Positions 52,751 through 61,391 of a stretch of DNA of 64,000 nt are shown here, piece by piece. Location: assembly GCF_032190615.1 (NCBI RefSeq), contig NZ_JAVLAT010000003.1, forward strand, positions 372,001 to 436,000, read 5' to 3'. Position numbers and translations under genes: made by a program. Below the pieces are notes generated by a model. It searched no databases. It was not told the origin of the DNA and saw only the letters and a list, made by a program, of their open reading frames with translations. The DNA comes from Brucella pseudogrignonensis (GTDB lineage: Bacteria; Pseudomonadota; Alphaproteobacteria; Rhizobiales; Rhizobiaceae). Each line of letters opens with the position of its first letter. The stretch's first letter is position 1.

Positions 52751-53857
52751 ATGGCCGACCTGTCGCTGAAGAATATACGTAAATCCTACGCCAACCTGGA
52801 AGTACTCCATGGCATTGACCTTGATATTACATCGGGGGAGTTTGTCGTTTTCGTCGGGCCGTCCGGTTGTGGAAAGTCAACCCTGTTGCGCTCAATTGCA
52901 GGCCTTGAGACGATAACGTCGGGTGATCTTGTCATCGCCGGGGAGCGTATGAATAATGTCGCTCCGTCGAAACGGGGTATTTCGATGGTCTTCCAGTCAT
53001 ATGCACTTTATCCTCATATGACAGTCTATGAGAATATGGCTTTCGGTCTGCGTATTGCCGGCGTGACGAAGGCAGAGATAGACAAACGAGTAAAAAAAGC
53101 AGGCGAAATTCTCCAGCTTAGTGGTTATCTGCAACGATTGCCGAAAGCCCTCTCGGGTGGGCAGAGACAACGTGTTGCGATTGGACGTGCGATTGTCAGA
53201 AACCCGCGTGTTTTTCTGTTTGACGAGCCGTTGTCTAATCTTGATGCCGCCCTGAGGGTTGCCACACGCATCGAGCTTGCAAAACTCAAGCAAAGCATGC
53301 CCGACGTCACGATGATATATGTGACGCACGATCAGGTGGAAGCCATGACACTTGCGGATCGGATCGTTGTGTTCAAGGATGGCAATATCGAGCAGATTGG
53401 GACGCCGGTGGAGCTTTACAAAAGGCCCGCTAATCTCTTCGTTGCCCAGTTTATTGGTTCCCCAGCCATGAACATACTCGCGGGCACGATATTGGAAACA
53501 TCAGGGCGGAATTATACCTGTCATCTTGATTGTGGGACGAAACTTGCCCTTGAAGCCAGTGATGGAACTTTCGCACTCAATGATAGAGTTAGCGTTGGAA
53601 TTCGACCCGAGAATACCAGGATTGCCCGCGAGGAAACTGGCAGCCCCCTCTTTTCGGGAACCGTGGATCTTGTAGAGCATCTGGGCGAGGCGCAAATCCT
53701 TTACATCGACATGGTCGGTTCCGACACCAAATATCTGATCAAAACCCCTGAGGAAGCGGATTTTAGGCTCTCAGATACATTACGATTTACAGCTTCGACG
53801 AAGGACATGCATATCTTCTCCGCCAATGGAACAGCCGTTCCGGTTCAAGTAATCTAG
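52751..53857 (+). CDS. ABC transporter ATPase, UgpC/MsmK type
   Basis: 368 residues. Walker A GPSGCGKST (about residue 40), signature LSGGQRQRVAIGRAIVRNP, Walker B VFLFDEPLSNLD, and a C-terminal TOBE region after residue 240. The start at 52751 has AAGGA nine bases upstream; the ATG at 52742 would leave no spacing. It completes the CUT1 importer of locus A and is the last gene before a 240-base intergenic gap. Confidence 0.93.
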   Translation: MADLSLKNIRKSYANLEVLHGIDLDITSGEFVVFVGPSGCGKSTLLRSIAGLETITSGDLVIAGERMNNVAPSKRGISMVFQSYALYPHMTVYENMAFGLRIAGVTKAEIDKRVKKAGEILQLSGYLQRLPKALSGGQRQRVAIGRAIVRNPRVFLFDEPLSNLDAALRVATRIELAKLKQSMPDVTMIYVTHDQVEAMTLADRIVVFKDGNIEQIGTPVELYKRPANLFVAQFIGSPAMNILAGTILETSGRNYTCHLDCGTKLALEASDGTFALNDRVSVGIRPENTRIAREETGSPLFSGTVDLVEHLGEAQILYIDMVGSDTKYLIKTPEEADFRLSDTLRFTASTKDMHIFSANGTAVPVQVI

Positions 53858-54060
53858 AGTTTTGAATATCATCTTTGGGCAGTGATTTCGGCGCAGCGGT
53901 ATATAGTGCGGTTTTGAAAAGGTAATGCAGTGATCTCTGGCAAACGCAGTTGATTGTCGTACGGTGTTGGTCGGAAAAGATCGTAGCGGCGAGCTCCGCA
54001 TTATGGAGGCCATTCACCGTATAGCGAGCAGCCATAGCAATGTCGGGAACGGTAGTAGTC

Positions 54061-54090
54061 CCGGCCCAACTTCAACGAAGATTGAGCCGG
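54061..54090. terminator. Terminator between convergent loci A and B
   Basis: CCGGC at about 54061 pairs with GCCGG at about 54086, with CAA...TTG and TTC...GAA pairs inside. It lies between the convergent ends of the locus A ATPase gene and the locus B frlB gene, so it can stop both. The rest of the 53858-54060 gap shows no gene. Confidence 0.6.
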
Positions 54091-54097
54091 GCTGCTG

Positions 54098-55099
54098 TTA
54101 GTAGTCGGTGATCTTTTTCATGTAGCGGCGACCGTCCAGCATGACCTGTTCACGTTTCGCCGCCAACTTATAGGCAAATTTCCAAAGCGCATCGAAGAAA
54201 ATCAACGGCACGAAATATCCCTTGAAAGTGTCATCTATGTCAGCGAGATCGAGTTTCGCTGCATCCAGCACCAACATATTGTCCGGCTCGCCGAAACGGT
54301 ACAGGAAATCCCGGCCACGCTCGGCCAGCGCACGCGTTTCATCGAGCCCAATCATGACGACGAAGCAGGCATTTTTATCGACGACTTCGAATGGGCCATG
54401 GAAAAACTCATTGGCGTGGATAGCTTGCGAGTTGATCCACAGCATTTCCATGAGCACGCAGATGGAGAATGAATAGGCTGCGCCATAAACCGGACCGCTA
54501 GCCATGGTGTACACGACTTTTTCGCGGCCATAGCGCTCTGCATATCTGGTAAAGGTTTCATCAAAATGCTGCTGACCGCGTTCAATGGCCGGTTGCAGTG
54601 CCGGCAGGCTTTCCAGCAGTTTGGGCAGCAGGCTGGTCTTGTCGCGTAAATCGACAATGCCCGCCAGCAACATGTAAAGCACGCTGTAATTGCTGTCGGC
54701 ACCATCGATCGGAATGCCGGTGGTGTAGGACGCCTGGTATTGCAGCACGTGGTCGGCGGCGGCGGCGAGCGGCGATTGCGGATCCAGCGTCAGGGAGATC
54801 ACGCAGGCGCCCCGGCGACGGGCATGTTCTGCCGCCCGCACCGTTTCCTTGGTGGTGCCCGTCTGGGAGCACAGAATGACAATGGCATCGCTGTTGAGGC
54901 GACGCGGGTCGCGTGTGACGAACTCGTCGCCATTATAGACATCAGAGGTCAGCAGTCCCGAATGGCGATCCAGAAAATACTTGCCCGGATGCATGATTGA
55001 CAGCGATCCGCCGCAGGCAACCAGAAACACATGCGATAAATCCCGCTGCGCAAGCGCATTCAAGGTTTCAGCAATATCGGTAGGAAGTTGTTTGGGCAT
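54098..55099 (-). CDS. frlB: Fructosamine-6-phosphate deglycase (SIS domain), FrlB
   Basis: 333 residues, two SIS domains. It follows Bacillus subtilis FrlB closely as I recall it: HVFLVACGGSLSIMHPGKYF, IVILCSQTGTTKETVRAA, VVYTMASGPVYGAAYSFSI, and the active-site HANEFFHGPFEVVD followed by MIGLDETRALAER. FrlB hydrolyses fructosyl-amino-acid 6-phosphate to glucose-6-phosphate and the amino acid. The start at 55099 has GAGGAATAG upstream; an ATG at 55171 is unlikely. It diverges from frlD across the operator at 55215. Confidence 0.88.
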   Translation of the reverse strand: MPKQLPTDIAETLNALAQRDLSHVFLVACGGSLSIMHPGKYFLDRHSGLLTSDVYNGDEFVTRDPRRLNSDAIVILCSQTGTTKETVRAAEHARRRGACVISLTLDPQSPLAAAADHVLQYQASYTTGIPIDGADSNYSVLYMLLAGIVDLRDKTSLLPKLLESLPALQPAIERGQQHFDETFTRYAERYGREKVVYTMASGPVYGAAYSFSICVLMEMLWINSQAIHANEFFHGPFEVVDKNACFVVMIGLDETRALAERGRDFLYRFGEPDNMLVLDAAKLDLADIDDTFKGYFVPLIFFDALWKFAYKLAAKREQVMLDGRRYMKKITDY

Positions 55100-55214
55100 T
55101 CTATTCCTCTTTTCAGCGTCTTGAAGAGCCCGGCTGTGCCGATCGGCAGCCGTTCCGGTCCAGTGCAACATTTCCCGGTACCAACCCCGCGATACGTTGA
55201 CAGTTCTACTTTAG

Positions 55215-55232
55215 TGTGCGAACGTTCTCACA
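55215..55232. promoter_or_regulatory. LacI-type operator between divergent frlB and frlD of locus B
   Basis: TGTGCGAACGTTCTCACA is an 18-bp near-perfect palindrome (8 of 9 pairs). A TTGACA box lies on the plus strand at 55197-55202 and its mirror on the minus strand at 55236-55241, so a repressor here could cover both divergent promoters. The same sequence occurs in front of the locus B transport operon. Confidence 0.8.
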
Positions 55233-55255
55233 TCTTGTCAATTGGGAAAATAAGA

Positions 55256-56092
55256 ATGATCAAAATCGCGGCGATGGGCGATAATGTCGTCGATTGTTAC
55301 ATTTCGCGTCGGGAAATGTTTCCGGGCGGTAACTGTGTCAATGTCGCTATCCATATGAGCCGTTTTGGGGCCGAGGCGGCCTATATCGGCGTGGTTGCCG
55401 CAGATGCAGCCGGAAGGGTCATTCAGGCCGCACTGCGCGACGAGGACGTCGATACTTCGCATCTGCGCATGGAGGCCACAGGCAAGACGGCCTATTGCAT
55501 CATTGGTCATCGCGGTAACAATGATCGCTATTTCATCCGCTTTGATCTCGGAGTGTCGATGTTTGAGCCGAGCGCCGCCGATATTCAGTTTGCGCGCCGG
55601 TTCGATGCCGTCCATATCGGTCAGTCGAGCGGCCTTGACGGCTGGCTGGATGCCATTGCGCCGCAACGTCTGTCCTATGATTTCTCCACCCGTCGCGACG
55701 TGGAACACTATCGACGCATCGGCCCGAAATGCTTTCTAGCCGCTGTTTCGGGCGGTGAGCTTTCGCCGGACGAGATTACCGCGACCATTGCCTGCCTGCG
55801 CGAGAGCGGCGCGGATTGGGTGCTGATCACCCGCGGCACCAAGGGCGCAGTTCTTGCCGGTGCGCAAGGGGTTTTCCATGCTGAAGCAACACCGATTGTG
55901 GCGGTTGACACGTTAGGCGCTGGTGACAGTTTCATCGCCCGCACCCTTTATGGCCTGGTGAAAGGCGAGGCGCCCGCAACATTGCTACAGGCCGCGTCAC
56001 GCGTTGCTGCGGCGACATGTGGCCAATATGGTGGTACAGGTCATGCCGCGCCGATTGATCTCGGCGAGCCTATAGCCGAGTTGCGGGATTGA
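55256..56092 (+). CDS. frlD: Fructosamine 6-kinase, FrlD
   Basis: 278 residues. The N terminus IKIAAMGDNVVDCYISRREM and the loop FPGGNCVNVAIHMSRFGAEA are very near to Bacillus subtilis FrlD as I recall it, and DTLGAGDSFIART carries the catalytic Asp. The enzyme phosphorylates fructosyl-amino acids (Amadori compounds) on C6 with ATP. An ATG at 55256 is preferred over the long frame from 55088, which runs through the operator and overlaps frlB. It is followed 40 bases later by the convergent lacI gene of the locus. Confidence 0.88.
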   Translation: MIKIAAMGDNVVDCYISRREMFPGGNCVNVAIHMSRFGAEAAYIGVVAADAAGRVIQAALRDEDVDTSHLRMEATGKTAYCIIGHRGNNDRYFIRFDLGVSMFEPSAADIQFARRFDAVHIGQSSGLDGWLDAIAPQRLSYDFSTRRDVEHYRRIGPKCFLAAVSGGELSPDEITATIACLRESGADWVLITRGTKGAVLAGAQGVFHAEATPIVAVDTLGAGDSFIARTLYGLVKGEAPATLLQAASRVAAATCGQYGGTGHAAPIDLGEPIAELRD

Positions 56093-56132
56093 GCTCGCTG
56101 CGCGTGTCTTTTTGAGGTTAAGACCGGCTAGA

Positions 56133-57230
56133 TCAACCGGGAGGGCGGGCGAGCGAACAACGGGGCTGCCATTCGGCATGCAGCACGATATCCTGCTGCG
56201 CCCGATCGGCGCTATCAAGCCGCTCCAGGACCAGACGAGCTGCGGCTTCGCCAACCTCGAGCAGCGGCTGCCGGATTGCCGTCAGTTTAGGGGTAAAGAA
56301 CGACATCCAATCCAGATCGTCGAAGCAGACCACGGACAGTTGCTGCGGAATGGAAATATCGAGTTCGCTGATTGCCAGCATGGCGCCGGCTGACATCAAT
56401 CCATCGGTGGTAAACAGCGCTGAAGGCGGGGTTTCCCGGGTCAGCAACGCGATGGCGTGCTGGCGGGCAATATCGATCGAATAGCTGCCCACCTGGGCAA
56501 CGAGGCTCGGATCAAAGGCGATCCCGGCTTCCTCATGCGCTTCGATATAGCCGAGCAGACGTTGCCAGCTCGGATAAAGCGATGAAATATCGATTTTCTT
56601 GTGCTGGCGGTCGTGAAGAAATGCGTTGAGATTCTTGTAGCGGCCATGCTCGAGTTCCGCCAGTACGCCAATCCGATTATGGCCGTCGAGAATCATTTGG
56701 GTCACTGCGGCGTGGGCGGCTTGGCGGCCATTGACGGTCACCGAATCCGCCTTCAATCCCTTCACGCGGCGATCGATCTGAACCACCGGACAGCCGCTGG
56801 CAACGACATCGTGCAAGTGCTGCGCCTTGAGAATATCACAGGGCGCAATGATGATGCCGTCGGCCTGCTTTTCGCGCAAAAGATCCACTGCCTCCAGCTC
56901 ACGATCGATCGATTCATCGCTGTTGGTGACGATCAGGCCAAAGCCGCGCGCACGAACCACATCGGAAATACCGCGGAGAATACTGGCGTAAAACGGGCTT
57001 TGCATGTCGCCCGCGACAACGCCTATGGTCTTGCTGCGCCCGGTGATAAGACTGCGTGCCAGCAGATTGGGGCGATAGCCCAGCATATCAGCGGATTTCT
57101 TCACCTTGTCGCGGATTTCTTCGCTGGTATAGCCATAGCCGCCCAATACACGTCCGGCGGTCGCGGTGCTGACGCCGGCCAGGCGCGCCACATCGGCAAT
57201 GGTCGTCTTGTCGGCGCGTCGTTCACTCAT
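56133..57230 (-). CDS. LacI-family regulator of glycated-amine locus B
   Basis: 365 residues. The helix-turn-helix is TTIADVARLAGVSTATAGRV followed by YGYTSEEIRDKV and hinge LARSLITGRS; the effector domain has TIGVVAGDMQSPFYASILRG, VTVNGRQAAHAAVTQMILDGH and SIPQQLSVVCFDDLDW. It lies between frlD (convergent) and the ABC transporter genes (divergent), flanked on both sides by matching palindromes at 55215 and 57348. AAGGA precedes the start at some distance. Its recognition helix differs from the locus A protein (STATAG against SRATAA), in line with the different operator core. Confidence 0.9.
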   Translation of the reverse strand: MSERRADKTTIADVARLAGVSTATAGRVLGGYGYTSEEIRDKVKKSADMLGYRPNLLARSLITGRSKTIGVVAGDMQSPFYASILRGISDVVRARGFGLIVTNSDESIDRELEAVDLLREKQADGIIIAPCDILKAQHLHDVVASGCPVVQIDRRVKGLKADSVTVNGRQAAHAAVTQMILDGHNRIGVLAELEHGRYKNLNAFLHDRQHKKIDISSLYPSWQRLLGYIEAHEEAGIAFDPSLVAQVGSYSIDIARQHAIALLTRETPPSALFTTDGLMSAGAMLAISELDISIPQQLSVVCFDDLDWMSFFTPKLTAIRQPLLEVGEAAARLVLERLDSADRAQQDIVLHAEWQPRCSLARPPG

Positions 57231-57317
57231 GTCTGCGCGTTCCTTCCAAGCAGTTTCACGCTGCTCAATACCTGTACCGTTTCATAGGCGATGATGGGCC
57301 TGATCTCAACTTTCAAC

Positions 57318-57365
57318 TTGACGGATGCGATCAATCAATGGCTATATTGTGAGAACGTTCGCATA
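57318..57365 (+). promoter_or_regulatory. Promoter and operator of the locus B transport operon
   Basis: TTGACG at 57318-57323 and TATATT near 57343-57348 look like -35 and -10 boxes, and the palindrome TGTGAGAACGTTCGCATA at 57348-57365 begins at the -10 box. Repressor binding would therefore block initiation. The palindrome matches the site at 55215 (read on the other strand) in 17 of 18 positions. The transcript starts about 70 bases before the binding-protein gene. Confidence 0.75.
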
Positions 57366-57434
57366 TCATTCTCAGCAACGCAAGTAGAAGACGAGCCTCG
57401 CACGGGGATAAAGTTCCAATCAAAGGGGAGATAA

Positions 57435-58310
57435 ATGACCAATCGTCGCAAAACCGCATCCCGGCGCATGATGGTAGCGCTGGCGGCGCTGGCCACGGCC
57501 GCCAGCGTCACCTCGGTGCATGCCGCACCGATCAAGGCACTACAGGACGCTGTGCCGGAGAATTACAGGAAGGGCGTCAAGATTGCTGCCTTCAATGACT
57601 GGCCACCGGATGAGTTTGTCGAAGACGGCGTCCTGAAAGGCTGGAGCATCGACATGGCCAAAGCCATGTCGGAACGCATTGGCGTACCATTCGAATTTAC
57701 CGCAACCAGTTTCGACGCCATCATTCCGGGCCTGGCCAGCAAGCGTTTTGACGCCGGATTTTCTTCCTTCGGTGTGACGCCGGAACGGCTTGATTCGCTT
57801 GATTTCATTCCTCAGCGCAAGGAAGGCACCGCCTATGCCTTCTTGAAAGGCAAGGATTTTTCCATCAAGTCGGAAAAAGATCTGTGCGGCCATAGCGTTG
57901 CAGTGATGACAGGTGCCTGGGACTACCAATATCTGAAGGAAAAGAGCGCGGAATTGTGCGAATCCGCCGGTGAGAAGCCGATTAACCTGCAGCAATTCAC
58001 CACCCAGAACGCCGCCGAACTGGCTGTGTCCTCGGGGCGTGTTGAGATGGTGGCGGCCGGATCGGCAAAAATGCACTATATGGCCAAGATTACGGGGCGC
58101 TTCAGCGTATCTGAACTGGTCAGCAATCCGGTCTTCAACGGCATTGGCGTGCGCAAGGGTGATGCGCTTGGGCCAGTTTTCCGTGATGCCATCCAGTCCA
58201 TGATCGATGACGGCTCCTACAAGGAAATCATGGCAAAGTGGGGCGTTGATGGTGCCGGCACCCTGGAAAAGGCGGTTCTGGTTACTAAGGACAATCCGGA
58301 GCCAAAATAG
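57435..58310 (+). CDS. Amino-acid-type ABC transporter substrate-binding protein (family 3)
   Basis: 291 residues, periplasmic. A signal peptide (VALAALATAASVTSVHA) is cleaved after residue 30. Family 3 features: GVKIAAFNDWPPDEFVEDG, KGWSIDMAKAMSERIGV, FDAIIPGLASKRFDAGFSSF and LCGHSVAVMTGAWDYQYL. AGGGGAGATAA precedes the start. It is the binding protein for the polar amino acid importer of locus B; next to frlB/frlD, glycated amino acids are the best guess. The tryptophan and acidic residues near the ligand site (NDWPPDEF) would fit a sugar-amine ligand. Confidence 0.9.
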   Translation: MTNRRKTASRRMMVALAALATAASVTSVHAAPIKALQDAVPENYRKGVKIAAFNDWPPDEFVEDGVLKGWSIDMAKAMSERIGVPFEFTATSFDAIIPGLASKRFDAGFSSFGVTPERLDSLDFIPQRKEGTAYAFLKGKDFSIKSEKDLCGHSVAVMTGAWDYQYLKEKSAELCESAGEKPINLQQFTTQNAAELAVSSGRVEMVAAGSAKMHYMAKITGRFSVSELVSNPVFNGIGVRKGDALGPVFRDAIQSMIDDGSYKEIMAKWGVDGAGTLEKAVLVTKDNPEPK

Positions 58311-58382
58311 TCAGGGCCGATTGAAGGAGAACGCCCGTCAGCCGGCGGCGGTGCGAATACAGCCGCGGTCCATTACGCAAGG

Positions 58383-58405
58383 GCCGGCCCGGAACACGGG
58401 CCGGC
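58383..58405 (+). promoter_or_regulatory. Hairpin between the binding protein and permease genes of locus B
   Basis: GCCGGCCCG (58383-58391) and CGGGCCGGC (58397-58405) pair perfectly over nine bases with a five-base loop, in the 155-base gap after the binding-protein stop. A GGGTTT follows on the plus strand but no real T run, so partial termination or message protection is the likelier role. Confidence 0.65.
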
Positions 58406-58465
58406 GGGTTTGGTAAGTTCGAATACGAATTTCGCTAAACACGATACGGTAGTCTGGAGTAAATC

Positions 58466-59392
58466 ATGGCAAGAGCAGCAAAGACGGTCGCGCACCGGCC
58501 GGATATACATAGTGTCAAACCGATACCCGTGCGCCATCCGTCTCGATGGATCACCGGCACCGTGCTCATTCTGATCGCATTGAGTTTTGTCAATATGCTG
58601 GCGACCAATGAGAACCTGCAATGGAACATTGTTGTGCGCTACATGTTTCATCCCGACATTCTCGCTGGCTTGGCGCGCACGCTGTTCCTGACTTTTGCCG
58701 CAATGATCTTCGGTTTTGCAATCGGCATCATACTGGCCGTGATGCGCCTTTCGGCCAATCCGGTGCTGCAATGGGCAAGCTGGCTGTGGATATGGTTCTT
58801 TCGCGGCGTTCCACCCCTGGTTCAGCTGATTTTCTGGTATAATCTGGCGCTTCTCGTTCCCAATCTGACCATTGGCATTCCGTTCGGGCCGACATTGTGG
58901 TCCTGGGACATGAACACGCTGATCACGCCGATGAGTGCAGCACTGCTTGGCCTGTCCTTTACAGAAAGCGCCTATGCCGCCGAAACCATCCGCGCTGGCA
59001 TGCAGGCGATCAATCCGGGCCAGACCGAGGCCGCCGCGACACTTGGCATGACGCGGTTTCAGATCATGAAGCGCATCGTGCTGCCGCAGGCAATCCGTAT
59101 TATCATTCCGCCGATCGGCAATGACACTATTTCAATGCTGAAATTCACGTCGCTGGTCAGCGTGCTTGCCTTGCCCGATCTGCTCTATTCGGCGCAGATG
59201 ATTTATTCGCGCACATATCAGACCATTCCGCTGCTGATCGTGGCTACGATCTGGTATCTCATCCTGTCAACCGCCCTGACTATCATCGAACACCATATCG
59301 AGAACCACCTGAAATCCCGGCAGATCACCCGTTCCGCGTCATTCCTGTCCAGACTGCTGCCCTTCAAATTTGCGCTTGGATATCAAAAATGA
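58466..59392 (+). CDS. Polar amino acid ABC transporter permease
   Basis: 308 residues with an extra N-terminal segment and about five to six transmembrane helices. The HisMQ-type EAA loop is [20 protein letters not shown] followed by [26 protein letters not shown] precedes the start. It is the only permease gene, so it probably works as a homodimer. The stop overlaps the ATPase start by four bases. Confidence 0.9.
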   Translation: MARAAKTVAHRPDIHSVKPIPVRHPSRWITGTVLILIALSFVNMLATNENLQWNIVVRYMFHPDILAGLARTLFLTFAAMIFGFAIGIILAVMRLSANPVLQWASWLWIWFFRGVPPLVQLIFWYNLALLVPNLTIGIPFGPTLWSWDMNTLITPMSAALLGLSFTESAYAAETIRAGMQAINPGQTEAAATLGMTRFQIMKRIVLPQAIRIIIPPIGNDTISMLKFTSLVSVLALPDLLYSAQMIYSRTYQTIPLLIVATIWYLILSTALTIIEHHIENHLKSRQITRSASFLSRLLPFKFALGYQK

Positions 59393-60168
59393 ATGAAACG
59401 CTCGCGAGCTTGCCACTGCTGCAGGTGGAAAGACTGACCAAATCTTTTGGCAATCACCGGGTGCTCGACGGCATCGACATAACGGTGGAAAAGGGGGACG
59501 TGACCTGCATTGTCGGCCCATCCGGCTCCGGCAAAAGCACATTGCTGCGCTGTCTGAACTATCTCGAAGTGCCGGATTCGGGTGCCGTGTTGCTGGAAGG
59601 CGAGCCGATCGGCATGCGTTGGCAGGGTGAGCGGCTTTATACGATGTCCTTCAACGAACTGGCACGCCAGCGCCAGAAAATGGGCATGGTGTTCCAGGGC
59701 TTCCATCTCTTCCCCCATAAGACCGTGGTGGAAAACATCATCGAGGCGCCTATGATCGTACGCAAGATCAGCCGTCAGTCGGCCATTGCTGCGGCGATGA
59801 AGTTGCTGGAAAAAGTCGGCCTTACCGAGCGCGCGAATTATTATCCCGACCAGCTCTCCGGTGGGCAGCAACAACGCGTGGCGATTGCCCGTTCATTGGC
59901 CATGCAGCCTCGGCTGATGCTTTTTGATGAACCCACATCAGCTCTTGATCCGGAACTGGTCGGTGAGGTTCTGGCGGTGATGCGCCAGTTGGCCGAAGAT
60001 GGCGTGACCATGATTGTCGTCACGCATGAAATGAACTTCGCCCGCGAAGTCGCCGACCACCTGATTTTCATGGATGGTGGCGTGATTGTTGAATCCGGCC
60101 CGCCTAAAAAAGTTATGGGCAATCCACAACATCCGCGTACTAAAAGTTTTTTGAAGCGCGTGGCGTAA
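59389..60168 (+). CDS. Polar amino acid ABC transporter ATPase, GlnQ type
   Basis: 259 residues. Walker [12 protein letters not shown] (about residue 46), signature [19 protein letters not shown], Walker [14 protein letters not shown], and the switch histidine in VVTHEMNFA. Length is normal. It overlaps the permease gene by four bases and is followed after 9 bases by the cyclodeaminase-family gene, so that enzyme is in the same transcript. Confidence 0.94.
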   Translation: MNETLASLPLLQVERLTKSFGNHRVLDGIDITVEKGDVTCIVGPSGSGKSTLLRCLNYLEVPDSGAVLLEGEPIGMRWQGERLYTMSFNELARQRQKMGMVFQGFHLFPHKTVVENIIEAPMIVRKISRQSAIAAAMKLLEKVGLTERANYYPDQLSGGQQQRVAIARSLAMQPRLMLFDEPTSALDPELVGEVLAVMRQLAEDGVTMIVVTHEMNFAREVADHLIFMDGGVIVESGPPKKVMGNPQHPRTKSFLKRVA

Positions 60169-60177
60169 CAGGAACGA

Positions 60178-61122
60178 ATGATGATAATTCTCAATGCACA
60201 GCAAACCGAAGCCGCGCTCGATTATCCGGGATTGATCGAAGCCTTGCGTCAAGCGCATGCGAGCGGCAAACGACCGCAAAGCGATACTACCGTGCTTCAG
60301 GATCGGAAAAGCGCAGACAACCAGTTTGTGTCCCTGGTAGCTTGGCTCGAAGGGGAGGCGGTTGCCGTCAAGCTGGTCGGTGTTTTCCCTGCGAATGTCA
60401 AACTTCCTGTGGCCCAACCTTCGATCCAAGGCACGGTAACGCTGTTCAGCGGTCAGACCGGCGAAGCACTCATGGTCTGTGATGGCGCCATTGAAACCTT
60501 CAAGAAGACGGCGGCAGATTCGGCACTTGGCGCCAGCCTGCTGGCGCGCAAGGACGCCCGTACCTTGCTGGTGGTTGGTGCCGGGGGGCTAGCGCCCCAT
60601 GTGGTGCAGGCTCATTGCGCCAGCCGTCCGTCGATCGATCAAGTCTTTATCTGGAACCGCAACTTCGACAAGGCGGAAAAACTTGCCAGCCGACTTGACA
60701 TTGCTGGCGTCGACATCGTTGCCGTGGAGAATCTCGATAACACAGTATCTATGGCGGACGTGATATCGTGTGTCACCATGTCGACCAATCCGCTGGTTAA
60801 GGGAAAACTCCTCAAAGAGGGCGCTCATGTTGATCTGATCGGTGCCTATATGCCAGACATGCGTGAAGCCGATGATGACGTGTTCCGTCGTGCCGGACGG
60901 GTATTTGTCGATACGCGCCATTGCTGTGATGGTTCGGGTGAACTCGGAATTCCGCTCGCTACAGGACTTATCAACCATGAGCAAATCGAAGCTGATCTGA
61001 TTGAGCTATGTCAGGGAAAACATCCAGGCCGCAGCGACGACCGCCAGATCACCGTCTATAAAAATGTTGGCGGCGGGCATCTCGATCTGTTTACCGCGCA
61101 ATACCTGTACAGCACTCTTTAA
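60178..61122 (+). CDS. Ornithine cyclodeaminase / mu-crystallin-family protein (possible ketimine reductase)
   Basis: 314 residues (a second ATG at 60181 is equally possible). The family's substrate-binding KL stretch AVAVKLVGVFPAN, the Rossmann motif LLVVGAGGLAPHVVQAH and the signature DLIGAYMPDMREADDD are present. GAYxPDMRE-type endings are usual in ketimine reductase/mu-crystallin-like members, while true ornithine cyclodeaminases have GADGPGK-like ones, so imine reduction is more likely than deamination of ornithine. Next to a glycated amino acid operon it may handle the released amino acid or an imine derived from it. AGGAACGA precedes the start. Confidence 0.8.
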   Translation: MMIILNAQQTEAALDYPGLIEALRQAHASGKRPQSDTTVLQDRKSADNQFVSLVAWLEGEAVAVKLVGVFPANVKLPVAQPSIQGTVTLFSGQTGEALMVCDGAIETFKKTAADSALGASLLARKDARTLLVVGAGGLAPHVVQAHCASRPSIDQVFIWNRNFDKAEKLASRLDIAGVDIVAVENLDNTVSMADVISCVTMSTNPLVKGKLLKEGAHVDLIGAYMPDMREADDDVFRRAGRVFVDTRHCCDGSGELGIPLATGLINHEQIEADLIELCQGKHPGRSDDRQITVYKNVGGGHLDLFTAQYLYSTL

Positions 61123-61391
61123 GAGGGATGCCACGTTCAACAAGCACGGTATTGAACACCGGATGGCTGCGAAGACCCGTTGTTGACTGGCAATCTGGAG
61201 TTGGAGCTGCGTAAACCTGTTGATGCGGCGGCTCAGTTCATGACACCTAGCGTGTAGCAATATGGCTACTGCCTTAAGCTTCTTATAGTCAGAACGATGG
61301 TTCGTTTGGTCGGCTTCCATTGAGTATATCCCTTTGACATATCCCGATTGATGCACTATTTACGCCATGTCATTGTTGATAGAGCTAGGAG
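61123..61391. other. Non-coding debris between locus B and IS6
   Basis: 269 bases after the cyclodeaminase-family gene. One antisense frame (61006-61356) runs through it but overlaps the preceding gene and shows no recognised domain. It may be the remnant of an earlier insertion. No terminator or RNA gene was identified. Confidence 0.4.

Noticed and set aside
57540..58076. 178-residue minus-strand open frame
   Set aside because: Antisense to the family 3 binding-protein gene with clear signal peptide and motifs.
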